Assembly (NCBI GenBank): GCA_019359615.1
Contig: JAHHHA010000012.1
Span: 1 to 64,000, forward strand
Length of the DNA: 64,000 bases
From: Cyanosarcina radialis HA8281-LM2
GTDB taxonomy: Bacteria > Cyanobacteriota > Cyanobacteriia > Cyanobacteriales > CCAP-1448
Direction: 5' to 3'
Shown here: piece after piece, positions 44,348 through 52,594 of the stretch
Numbering within the stretch: the stretch's first letter is position 1
Layout of the letters: each line of letters opens with the position of its first letter
Program-made: the position numbers and the translations under genes
Notes under the pieces: generated by a model
What the model was told of the DNA's origin: nothing
What the model saw: only the letters and a program-made list of their open reading frames with translations
Databases searched by the model: none

Positions 44348-44846
44348 AGGATATAGCTTTTGGCAATTGCCGGGGAGCGATCGCCTATTATTGGTCCAAG
44401 CTTTGCTATTAATCCCCTTAGTAGCTATATCCCTCAAAGTTTTGGGATTTCAACGCACCCAAAGCCTTCTAACTCGCCTTGCCCCTCCATCGATCGCCGC
44501 TAGCCCAGATGTCGAGCGCTTTCCTCAAATTCGGACGACAGCCCGCATGGTGAAGATCGCCGTGCGGTATAACTCCCCGTGGAACAACTGCCTGAAACAG
44601 TCTTTGGTGCTGTGGTGGCTGTTGCGCCGCCAAGGAATCGATAGCGAATTGCGGATCGGTGTCAAACAAGCAGGGGGCAAGTTGGAAGCCCATGCTTGGG
44701 TAGAATACGACGGCCAGGTGTTGAACGATTCTTCAGACGTGCGATCGCGGTTTACCATGTTCGATCGAGCGATCGAGGTCATTAACAAGTCAAAAGTCAA
44801 CGCTTCGACAAGCTCAGCGTCCAGTCAAAAGTCAAAAGCTGTTTAA
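44319..44846 (+). CDS. Lasso peptide biosynthesis B2 protein (transglutaminase-like protease)
   Basis: This 175-residue enzyme cleaves the leader from the lasso precursor. The catalytic triad matches McjB: C91 (NNCLKQSLVLWWLLRRQGI), H125 (AHAWVEYDG) and D137 (12 residues after the His, as in McjB). An N-terminal hydrophobic segment at about 22-42 is usual. The last ~18 residues (from about 157) are encoded by small repeats (GTCAAAA and CGCTTCGACAAGCTCAGCG), so the C-terminal tail is probably a late addition. Confidence 0.92.
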   Translation: MGWSNLVIRKGYSFWQLPGSDRLLLVQALLLIPLVAISLKVLGFQRTQSLLTRLAPPSIAASPDVERFPQIRTTARMVKIAVRYNSPWNNCLKQSLVLWWLLRRQGIDSELRIGVKQAGGKLEAHAWVEYDGQVLNDSSDVRSRFTMFDRAIEVINKSKVNASTSSASSQKSKAV

Positions 44847-44920
44847 AAGGAGGAAGCTTGCACTCCCACCGAAAACTTTTCCCTTAAACAGGGAGGTTTG
44901 TACCAACTTGGCTTCGATTT

Positions 44921-46909
44921 ATGAGTGGAATTGTCGGCATTATTAACTTAGACGGAAGACCTGTCGATCGCGAATTATTGGCGCGGTTGACCGCTTTTAT
45001 GACTTTTCGCGGCCCCGATGCCCAAAGCATTTGGATCGATGGCGATCGCGGCGCTAGTGGTTTGACCTCACCCCCAGCCGACCTCTCCCCCTTCGGCAAG
45101 CTCAGGGCAGCGCCCGGCCCCTCTCCTTGCACGAGAGGGGAGAGTCTTGTCCCCCCCTTCCCTTGCAGGGAAGGGGGGCTAGGGGGGTTAGGTCATATCG
45201 GCTTCGGTCATACCCTACTGGAAACAACTTTTGAATCGGCTTGGGAACATCAACCCTGTAGTCTAGATGGTGAGGTCTGGATTACTGCTGATGCCCGCAT
45301 AGACGGACGTGCCGACTTAATTGCCAAATTGTCGATCGCCGGGGATGCGTCAGAGAAAGTCACAGATGTAGAACTGATTCTCCATGCTTATCGGGTTTGG
45401 GGCGCAGACTGCGTAGAACATCTCATTGGAGATTTTGCTTTTGCGATTTGGGACGGACGCAAACAACAGTTATTTTGCGCCCGCGACCAACTTGGCATCA
45501 AGCAGTTTTACTACGCCCAAGTCGGCAATACTCTGTTATTTAGCAATACCCTAAACTGCTTGCGACTGCATCCAGCGGTGTCCGATCGACTCAACGATCG
45601 CGCCATCGCCGATTTTCTCTTATTTGACTACAATTACCACCTCGATACCACTTTTGCCGATATTAAGCGTTTGCCTGCGGGGCACACTCTCATCTATTCC
45701 GATGCCGGCGTGCGCTGTCAGCGTTACTGGACTTTACCCGTTAAAGAACCCATTCGCTACCAAAAGGCAGAAGACTATGTAGAAAACTTCAAAGAGATCT
45801 TCTCTTTGGCAGTAAGCGATCGCTTGCGTCAAGAAAAAGTTGCCATCTGGATGAGTGGCGGGCTAGATTCCACTAGTATTGCAGCTACAGCCCTAGAGTT
45901 AAAAGCGCAAAAATCTCTGCCTTTAGATCTGCAAGCTTTCTGCACCGTCTACGATCGCCTGATTCCCGATCGAGAACGCTATTACTCAGGCATAGCGGCT
46001 GAAGCTTTAGGCATTCCGATTCACTACACCGTAGGAGACGACTATCAACTCTTCGAGCGCTGGGATACACCAGAACTGCGTCGTCCCGAACCCACTCACA
46101 ATCCGATATTAGCTACTGCTGTCGATAAATCCCAGCAGGTAGCAGCCCACAGTCGGGTGGTGCTATACGGGCAAGGAGCAGATGAAGTCTTATATCCGTC
46201 TAAAATTGCGGACATCTGCAAAACTATGCCCTTCAACTACCTAATCGCCGATATCGGCGATTGTCTCTTTACCCATCGGATACGCCCTCCCATTGGAATT
46301 GGAGTGAAAGCGCTTTGGCAAAGATGGCTCGATCGGATGCGCCAAGAGACTAATTTACCTTTACTCCCAGCTTGGCTGAATGAATCCTTTGCCCAGCGGC
46401 TGAATTTACGCGAACGCTGGCAACAGATAATGGAAGACGAACCACCTTTAATTCATCCTTCTCATCCCAAAGGCTATGAAAGAGCGATCGCTCCAATCTG
46501 GGCATCGGTTTTTGAACGCTCAGATCCAGGCGTGACCGGGATGCCCCAGGAAGTAAGACTGCCATTTCTCGACCTGCGCTTAATCGATTACGTGCTGGCT
46601 ATTCCTCCCTGGCCTTGGTGCATCCAAAAAGAAATGTTACGAACAGCCATGGAGGGGAAGTTACCAGAAGTTATCTGCCGTCGTCCTAAGACTCCGTTGG
46701 CGGGCGATCCTGTCAGTGTCTTGCTATCTCAAAGCAGTAGTAAGTGGCAAGAATTAGCGGCTACTCCAGAATTATGCGAGTATGTGACGCTCGACTCAGC
46801 TTGGAGAGATGCGATCGCCTGTAAGGGTCGATCTTGGGCGGCTTGGTCGGCTTTGCGCCCCCACAGTCTCAATTACTGGTTAAAATCGGCTCGAAATCTT
46901 TCCTGTTAG
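44921..46909 (+). CDS. Lasso cyclase (asparagine synthase-like, C protein)
   Basis: This 662-residue enzyme activates an Asp or Glu side chain with ATP and joins it to the N-terminus of the core peptide. The N-terminal amidotransferase domain starts MSGIVGI, so the catalytic Cys2 of asparagine synthetase is Ser and no glutaminase is expected. The PPi loop is SGGLDST at 312-318. Residues 48-91 (Pro/Gly-rich, LTSPPADLSPFG...) are an in-frame repeat insert absent from normal members of the family. The context (B1, B2, precursor, exporter) argues for cyclase and against a housekeeping asparagine synthetase. Confidence 0.9.
   Translation: MSGIVGIINLDGRPVDRELLARLTAFMTFRGPDAQSIWIDGDRGASGLTSPPADLSPFGKLRAAPGPSPCTRGESLVPPFPCREGGLGGLGHIGFGHTLLETTFESAWEHQPCSLDGEVWITADARIDGRADLIAKLSIAGDASEKVTDVELILHAYRVWGADCVEHLIGDFAFAIWDGRKQQLFCARDQLGIKQFYYAQVGNTLLFSNTLNCLRLHPAVSDRLNDRAIADFLLFDYNYHLDTTFADIKRLPAGHTLIYSDAGVRCQRYWTLPVKEPIRYQKAEDYVENFKEIFSLAVSDRLRQEKVAIWMSGGLDSTSIAATALELKAQKSLPLDLQAFCTVYDRLIPDRERYYSGIAAEALGIPIHYTVGDDYQLFERWDTPELRRPEPTHNPILATAVDKSQQVAAHSRVVLYGQGADEVLYPSKIADICKTMPFNYLIADIGDCLFTHRIRPPIGIGVKALWQRWLDRMRQETNLPLLPAWLNESFAQRLNLRERWQQIMEDEPPLIHPSHPKGYERAIAPIWASVFERSDPGVTGMPQEVRLPFLDLRLIDYVLAIPPWPWCIQKEMLRTAMEGKLPEVICRRPKTPLAGDPVSVLLSQSSSKWQELAATPELCEYVTLDSAWRDAIACKGRSWAAWSALRPHSLNYWLKSARNLSC
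45062..45193. repeat. Mosaic repeat inserted in frame in the cyclase gene
   Basis: CCTCACCCCCAGCCGACCTC, CCCTTCGGCAAGCTCAGGG, CCCCTCTCC...GGAGAGG around TTGCACGA and CCTTCCCTTGCAGGGAAGG are stacked hairpin-forming units that occur between genes elsewhere in the window (23464, 29360, 63219). Here they encode residues 48-91 with no stop codon. Confidence 0.85.
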
Positions 46910-46983
46910 ATAAACTCGCTCTCTGCTGACATAATTCTATAAGTAAGCTATAATCCTGTAGTTGCTCTATGAGGAGTAGAATC

Positions 46984-47133
46984 ATGTCCGACAATATACC
47001 AAAGCCTACAAGCAAGCCATATCATGCGCCAAATTTTACCGTCTACGGTAGCGTTAGCGAACTCACTAATAACATAGGTGCGGCGGGTAAGGTTGCTGAT
47101 GGCGGCGTAGCACCTACCGACAAAACAGCTTAA
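46984..47133 (+). CDS. Lasso precursor peptide (49 aa)
   Basis: ATG 46984 follows GAGGAG by seven bases. The leader region YHAPNFTVYGSVSELT (residues 13-28) fits the lasso leader rule Y-x2-P-x-(L/F)-x3-G-x5-T recognised by B1 proteins, with Y13, P16, F18, G22 and T28. The segment NNIGAAGKVADGG and tail VAPTDKTA follow. If the core starts at G32, D39 is at position 8, a normal ring size; a cut right after T28-N29 would place D39 at position 10, which is unusual. The gene sits between the cyclase and the kinase genes. Its small size explains why it is easily missed. Confidence 0.85.
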   Translation: MSDNIPKPTSKPYHAPNFTVYGSVSELTNNIGAAGKVADGGVAPTDKTA

Positions 47134-47594
47134 TAATCTAGGTACTTTTAGACGATCGGCGATCGCTTAAGCTGTCTAAACCACCGACGGCGATCGCTTA
47201 CCCTAACATTAGTTCGAGATAAGGCAATTAATGGCAGCGTTCGGAGTTCGGCTTGTCCCAAACTCGGTTTGCGCTGGCTAAAAAAGTTAATCTCATCGCT
47301 AGAGCCTTGCATCGATCGAAAATTACGTCGAAACCCCACCTATAGCGATCGCCGTTCCTTACTCTTGGCTAACGCAATTGCCTTAGCTGTAACTTCAATT
47401 CAACCATCTCTTGCAGGAACAACATTTTAGGCTAGACGCGCCACGTCTGAGTCGCGTTAGTCATAACAAATCGATCGAAGCAAAACTTATCAGTTTTTAA
47501 CGATCGGGAATCTAGTGGCAGCGGACAAAGTGCGATATATCTGATAAGTGTTTTGCGATACGTGCTACGCACTAGTCAACGCGCCACCATTTTT
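47134..47594. other. Gap between precursor and kinase genes
   Basis: About 460 bases. TTTAGAC (47147) can pair with GTCTAAA (47174) around a HIP1-containing loop, a possible attenuator after the precursor gene. A frame open from 47152 to TAG 47428-47430 lacks an ATG. From TTG 47269 it would encode 53 residues with a basic start and a hydrophobic stretch (RRSLLLANAIALAVTSI). I regard it as a possible remnant or small gene, not a confirmed one. Confidence 0.4.
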
Positions 47595-48590
47595 ATGTCA
47601 TTTACTTATTCAGTTTTTGGGTTAAGGCTAGATTCTAACTGCGCCATTCCAGGATTAGTCGGGTTAGCAACTACAACTAGCCCAGAGGTAAAAGTTTGGT
47701 TCGATGTCGTTCCCCCGTGGCTGGAAAAACTGCTGAACGCACCCCAGGAAAGCTGGTATGATAGCCCATTCCGAGGGGAGTATGGCGAACCGCTCCTGCG
47801 AACTTGGAAACTAGCTGACGATCGGCACTTGCGACTGTTGTATCGCGATGGTACTCAATTCGTCGTCGATCTACAAGGTACTGAAATTTGGGCTACTTGG
47901 CCGGATAATCTCACCTTAGAAGATACTGCCACTTATCTTCTGGGCCCGGTTTTAGGATTTGTGTTGCGCTTGCGGGGAGTGACGTGCTTGCACGCCAGCG
48001 CGGTGGTAGTAGAAAATCGGGCGATCGCTTTATTAGGCGTGGCTGGTGCGGGGAAATCTACGACAGCGGCGGCTTTTGCCAAAATGGGCGATCCGGTACT
48101 ATCTGACGATGTAGTGGCGCTAGTAGATGAAGGCAATAGCTTTCTCGTACAGCCTGCTTACCCTCGTATCCGCCTGTGGTCGAAGTCAGTAGATACTCTG
48201 TATAATGCCCCAGATGCCCTACCTCGCATCGTTCCGACTCATCCAACTTGGGATAAGCGCTATCTCGATTTAACTCAAAAAGGATATTATTTCCAACAGC
48301 AGCCTCTACCCCTAGCTGCGATTTACGTTTTGTCAGAACGGTGCGATCGCCCAGATGCACCTTTAGTAGAGCAGATGACAGCCCATACTAAGTTAATGAC
48401 TTTAGTAGCTAACACTTACACCAACTATTTATTAGATAAATCTAGGCGGGCGCAGGAATTTGAGGTCTTGCAACGGCTTTTGCTTCGCGTTCCCATTCAA
48501 CGGCTGATTCCTCATAGCGATCCAGTTTATTTACCCAAGCTTTGCGAGACAATTATTACCGATTTTCAGAGTTTGAATTTTTGTTATTAG
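47595..48590 (+). CDS. HPr-kinase-like protein of the lasso cluster
   Basis: In this 331-residue protein the C-terminal half is a HprK/P-like P-loop kinase fold: LHASAVVVENRAIALLG, then G148-V-A-G-A-G-K-S-T156, and the acidic DDVVAL. The N-terminal half is less conserved. Similar kinases in Bacillus/Paenibacillus lasso clusters phosphorylate a residue at the C-terminus of the peptide. Here the precursor ends TDKTA, so T45 or T48 would be the candidates; this is inference. I chose ATG 47595 over a TTG at 47553. It is 11 bases from the methyltransferase gene. Confidence 0.87.
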   Translation: MSFTYSVFGLRLDSNCAIPGLVGLATTTSPEVKVWFDVVPPWLEKLLNAPQESWYDSPFRGEYGEPLLRTWKLADDRHLRLLYRDGTQFVVDLQGTEIWATWPDNLTLEDTATYLLGPVLGFVLRLRGVTCLHASAVVVENRAIALLGVAGAGKSTTAAAFAKMGDPVLSDDVVALVDEGNSFLVQPAYPRIRLWSKSVDTLYNAPDALPRIVPTHPTWDKRYLDLTQKGYYFQQQPLPLAAIYVLSERCDRPDAPLVEQMTAHTKLMTLVANTYTNYLLDKSRRAQEFEVLQRLLLRVPIQRLIPHSDPVYLPKLCETIITDFQSLNFCY

Positions 48591-48601
48591 AACGATCGAA
48601 G

Positions 48602-49573
48602 ATGACAAAGACCTATAGTATCTCTGGTTATGGCAAAATGATTGCCGATCGCGATCGCATGGATGCTTACGTTCGGGCGTTGCAGCAAGCCGTAAAACCT
48701 GGTTGTGTAGTTTTAGATATCGGTACGGGGACGGGAATTTTTGCCCTGCTAGCCTGCAAATTTGGAGCTAGGAGAGTATACGCGATCGAGCCTAGCGATG
48801 CAATCCAGGTGGGGAAAGAAACGGCGGCGGCTAACGGTTATAGCGATCGCATTGAGTTTATTCAAGACTTATCTACCAAAATTAGCCTTCCAGAACTGGC
48901 TGATGTCATTATCTCGGATCTGCGGGGCATTCTGCCGTGCTTTCAACACCATATCCCCGCCATTAAAGATGCCCGATGTCGTCTCTTAGCGCCCGGTGGA
49001 GTACCGATCCCTCAAAGCGATACCTTATGGGCCACAGTAGTCTCAGCCCCAGAGTTGTATGCCAAACACAGCAGCATTTGGGATAGCAAGCCCTATGGTT
49101 TCGATATGCAGGCTGCCAAGCAGCGAGAAATTAATACTTGGGGTAAGGGCAATGTCACGCCAGAGCAATTCCTCACCGAACCGCGATCGTGGGCAACTTT
49201 AGATTACACCACGATCGAAAATCCTAATATCAAAGCCGAGTTAACTTGGAATGTCGATCGAACTGGCATCGCCCACGGCATTAGCGTCTGGTTTGATGCT
49301 ACTCTAGCTCCTGGTATTTACTTTTCTAATGCTCCTGGAAAACCCGAATTAGTCTATGGTAGAGCCTTTTTTCCCTTATCCGATCCGATCGACTTAGAAC
49401 CTGGCGATACGATATCTATTACCTTGCAAGCAAACCTGGTAGTTGATGACTACGTTTGGAGTTGGAAAACCCGCGCGATCGATAAGTCAGGAAAAATCAA
49501 AGCCAACTTCCGGCAATCTACCTTTTTCGGTACGCCCATCTCGCCAGAGCATTTGCGGAAATTAGTGGCTTAA
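48602..49573 (+). CDS. PRMT-like class I methyltransferase of the lasso cluster
   Basis: This 323-residue protein opens MTKTYSISGYGKMIADRDRMDAYVRAL, the dimer/helix start seen in protein arginine methyltransferases. SAM motif I is DIGTGTG at 39-45, and the acidic loop is YAIEPSD. VIISDLRGILPCFQHHIPAIKDARCRLLAPGGVPIPQ lacks the double-E loop of true PRMTs, so the acceptor may not be arginine. Only nine bases separate it from the exporter gene. Methylation of the lasso peptide is the natural hypothesis, but an unrelated substrate is possible. Confidence 0.87.
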   Translation: MTKTYSISGYGKMIADRDRMDAYVRALQQAVKPGCVVLDIGTGTGIFALLACKFGARRVYAIEPSDAIQVGKETAAANGYSDRIEFIQDLSTKISLPELADVIISDLRGILPCFQHHIPAIKDARCRLLAPGGVPIPQSDTLWATVVSAPELYAKHSSIWDSKPYGFDMQAAKQREINTWGKGNVTPEQFLTEPRSWATLDYTTIENPNIKAELTWNVDRTGIAHGISVWFDATLAPGIYFSNAPGKPELVYGRAFFPLSDPIDLEPGDTISITLQANLVVDDYVWSWKTRAIDKSGKIKANFRQSTFFGTPISPEHLRKLVA

Positions 49574-49582
49574 GGTGCTGGT

Positions 49583-51382
49583 TTGAAACATCGAGTCCAG
49601 ATCTGGCAAAATTTGCGACGGGCGATAGAATTAGTCTGGCGCAGCGCCCCTGGGTGGACTGTTATCAGTTTGCTGCTGTTGATAGTTCAAGGTTTTTTGC
49701 CTCTGGTATCTCTCTATCTGATGAAACTGCTAGTCGATGGCGTGACAGCCGGGATAGCAGCCACCGACAAAGCCGCAGCTTTCAGAGAGGTATTTTGGCT
49801 GGTGATTATAGCTGGAGGAGTTACCTTATTAGGCGATTTATGTCGCGCTTGGGCGACATTTGCTAGCACCGCTCAATCGGAACTAGTGAAAGATTACGTT
49901 CACGATCTACTACACGCCAAGTCAATTGAAGTCGATCTTGAATATTACGAAAACGCCCAATATTACAACTCCCTGCACCTCGCTCAACAAGAAGCCTCCT
50001 ATCGTCCTCCCCAAATTCTTTTGAGTTTGGTGCAAGTGGCGCAAAACGGAATTTCCTTGTTAGCCATAGCGGGACTACTGTTTGCACTTCACTGGGCGAT
50101 TGCTTCGATCTTATTTGTGGCTGTAATTCCTGGGTTGTTAGCGCGACTGAAATATACGGGTAAATTCTTCCACCGTCAAAGAGGTTGGACTCACAAAGAG
50201 CGCATTGCTTATTACTTTCATGGGTTGCTAACCCACGACACTTATGCCAAAGAATTGCGATTGTTTGACTTAGGTTCGCTATTTCGATCGCGGTTTCAAA
50301 ATTTACGCGGGCAAATCCGCCAAGAAAAACTCTCTTTAGCCAAGCAACGTTCGATTACCGAGTTAATCGGTCAAGCTAGCGGTACGATCGCGGTATTTGT
50401 CGCTTGTGGGTTTATTTCTTTCCAAACCTTGGCAGGAGCCATCACCTTGGGAGGGTTGGTAATGTATTATCAAGCCTTTCAACGCGGCCAGGGATTTTTG
50501 CGAGAACTGCTGCTGAATGTGGTGACTCTGTATGAAAATAGCTTATTTCTGTCTAATCTCTACGAATTTCTGGATTTAGAACCTGCCGTTCCCGAACCTT
50601 TACACCCTCAAGCCGTTCCCCAACCTGTAAAATTTGGCATTGAGTTCCACCAAGTCGAGTTTCGCTACCCCAAGAGCGAACGGGAACTGCTCTCAGACAT
50701 CAACTTGACGATTAAAGCTGGCGAAACTGTCGCTTTAGTAGGGGAAAATGGGGCAGGAAAAACCACTTTGATCAAACTTTTGTGTCGGCTTTACGACCCT
50801 TCTAGCGGCAAAATTACTATAGATGGCATCGATCTACGCCACTTCAAGACTACAGACTGGCGGCGAGAAATTAGCGTCGTCTTTCAAGATTACGTGCGCT
50901 ACAATCTGACAGCGCAGGAGAATATTGGTTTGGGCAATCTTGAGATGTTGACCGATCGCGATCGCATTATAGCCGCAGCCGAACAAGCTGGAGCCGATCG
51001 AGCGATTTCCAAGCTTCCCTACCGCTATGACACCACTTTGGGGAAGCAGTTTGAACAGGGTGAAGAACTAAGCATCGGGGAATGGCAAAAGGTAGCTATA
51101 GCCAGAGCCTTTTTACGCCAAGCTCAAATTATTATCTTAGACGAGCCAACTAGTGCTTTAGATGCCAAATCTGAATACGAAGTGTTCGATCGATTTCGTC
51201 AACTGACGCAAGGGCGAACTGCAATTTTAATTAGCCATCGGCTGTCAACAGTCAGGTTAGCCGATCGCATTTTGGTGTTAAAAAATGGCAAGATCGTTGA
51301 AAATGGCTCTCACGATGAACTATTAAAGCAAGGTGGTACTTATGCTCGCTTATTTAAAATTCAGGCTCAATATTACGAATGA
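49583..51382 (+). CDS. ABC exporter, fused permease-ATPase (lasso D protein)
   Basis: This 599-residue half-transporter has six membrane helices (about 20-300), then an ATPase with Walker A GENGAGKTT, signature LSIGEWQ and Walker B IIILDEPTSALD. McjD-type exporters have this layout and confer export and self-protection. The start is TTG 49583 with AAGGTG ahead; I found no ATG nearby in frame. It is in a tight row with the kinase and methyltransferase genes. Confidence 0.92.
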   Translation: MKHRVQIWQNLRRAIELVWRSAPGWTVISLLLLIVQGFLPLVSLYLMKLLVDGVTAGIAATDKAAAFREVFWLVIIAGGVTLLGDLCRAWATFASTAQSELVKDYVHDLLHAKSIEVDLEYYENAQYYNSLHLAQQEASYRPPQILLSLVQVAQNGISLLAIAGLLFALHWAIASILFVAVIPGLLARLKYTGKFFHRQRGWTHKERIAYYFHGLLTHDTYAKELRLFDLGSLFRSRFQNLRGQIRQEKLSLAKQRSITELIGQASGTIAVFVACGFISFQTLAGAITLGGLVMYYQAFQRGQGFLRELLLNVVTLYENSLFLSNLYEFLDLEPAVPEPLHPQAVPQPVKFGIEFHQVEFRYPKSERELLSDINLTIKAGETVALVGENGAGKTTLIKLLCRLYDPSSGKITIDGIDLRHFKTTDWRREISVVFQDYVRYNLTAQENIGLGNLEMLTDRDRIIAAAEQAGADRAISKLPYRYDTTLGKQFEQGEELSIGEWQKVAIARAFLRQAQIIILDEPTSALDAKSEYEVFDRFRQLTQGRTAILISHRLSTVRLADRILVLKNGKIVENGSHDELLKQGGTYARLFKIQAQYYE

Positions 51383-51417
51383 GGAGTTCAGAATGCAGGA
51401 GTTCAGGAGTTCAGAAT
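51383..51417. repeat. AGGAGTTCAG tandem repeat supplying the ribosome site of the next gene
   Basis: GAGGAGTTCAGAATGCAGGAG is followed by TTCAGGAGTTCAGA, directly against the ATG at 51416. The same AGGAGTTCAG unit occurs at 6999-7029, 30515 and 36045. Here it appears to provide the Shine-Dalgarno sequence. Confidence 0.7.
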
Positions 51418-52594
51418 GACTGAAATTGCCGCTGAGAAACATCAGCTAGAAATGGAATTGCTGCTGTGTTGCGCCCGCACTGAAATCGATCGTCAATGCC
51501 GCGATCGCATTCAGCATATAGCGCAGCAAAATATTGATTGGGATTACTTGTTAAAACTTACTGCATGGCATCAAGTTACTCCTTTGTTATTCTGGCAATT
51601 GCAAAACACTCGTGCAGAAATTATTCCTCAAAAGGTGCTAGAAGAACTTCGCAGTGCCTCTAAGGCTAATGCCAAGAGAAATTTTGGGCTGACTGGGGAA
51701 TTGCTAAATCTTCTCCGGCTTTTCGACAAAAATGCTATTCCGATAATGCCGTTTAAAGGACCGGCTCTAGCAGAAGTCGCTTACAAAAACTCAACGCTGA
51801 GAGAATTCTTGGATTTAGATATTTTAATTCCAGCAGAATTCGTTCCTCAAGCTAGGAAACTACTAATTTCTCAAGGATATGAACCTCAGTTCGATCTAGC
51901 AGATACTCAGGAATTGATTTATACTAAACTGCGTCACGAGCATATGTTTTGGCACGAAGGCAAACAAATTGCGCTCGACGTTCATTGGTCTTTATTTCCT
52001 TTAAACTTCTCTTTTTCTGACGATCAAAATCTCACCTGGAAACACCAAACTAAAATTCAATTGAGTGGCAAATCGGTTGAAACTCTATCGGCTGAGAGTT
52101 TACTTTTATTTCTTTGTTTTCACGGTTGCAAGCATAATTGGTCGCGGTTAAAGTCGATTTGCGACTTAGCCGAACTGATTCGCAGCCAACCAGAAATCGA
52201 TTGGAATTGGATTTTATCGGAAGCCCAGAGACTAGGAATCGAGCGGATGCTGCTGCTAGGTCTTTATTTATGCCAGCATCTGCTCGACACACCACTTCCA
52301 GATCTACTCGATCGACAAGTAGAATCTAATTTACCAATTAAATCTTTGGCATCTGAAGTAGAACGACTGCTTTTTATAGTGCCAGAGCGAGCCGATAGCT
52401 TGCCAAAAAACAATATTTACTTAAAAACTATGGAATCTGGCAAAGACAAAATTTGGTATTATTTCAATCTCATATTTACTCCCACCCCTTTGGAATGGCA
52501 AATAATTCCTCTGCCAAAGTGGTTATTTCCCCTGTATTATCTGATTCGACCGATTCGCCTGACAATTAAACACAGTCTAGGACATGAGTTATAG
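51416..52594 (+). CDS. Nucleotidyltransferase family protein (PF14907 type)
   Basis: This 392-residue protein has the core pattern MPFKGPALAEVAYKNSTLREFLDLDILIP, in which the LDLDI acidic pair would bind metal-nucleotide. It is followed by HEHMFWHEGKQIALDVHWSL and FLCFHGCKHNWSRLKSICDLAELI. This matches the uncharacterised nucleotidyltransferase family found beside lasso and other peptide clusters. Its reaction is not known. It is 33 bases from the exporter gene and overlaps the convergent flavoprotein gene by six bases. Confidence 0.85.
   Translation: MTEIAAEKHQLEMELLLCCARTEIDRQCRDRIQHIAQQNIDWDYLLKLTAWHQVTPLLFWQLQNTRAEIIPQKVLEELRSASKANAKRNFGLTGELLNLLRLFDKNAIPIMPFKGPALAEVAYKNSTLREFLDLDILIPAEFVPQARKLLISQGYEPQFDLADTQELIYTKLRHEHMFWHEGKQIALDVHWSLFPLNFSFSDDQNLTWKHQTKIQLSGKSVETLSAESLLLFLCFHGCKHNWSRLKSICDLAELIRSQPEIDWNWILSEAQRLGIERMLLLGLYLCQHLLDTPLPDLLDRQVESNLPIKSLASEVERLLFIVPERADSLPKNNIYLKTMESGKDKIWYYFNLIFTPTPLEWQIIPLPKWLFPLYYLIRPIRLTIKHSLGHEL

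Noticed and set aside
44921-46909. Housekeeping asparagine synthetase
   Set aside because: Cys2 is replaced by Ser, and the gene is flanked by lasso B1/B2 and a precursor with the lasso leader signature.
48602-49573. Ribosomal protein L11 methyltransferase (PrmA)
   Set aside because: It lacks the PrmA N-terminal domain and begins like PRMT-family proteins; it lies inside a tailoring operon.
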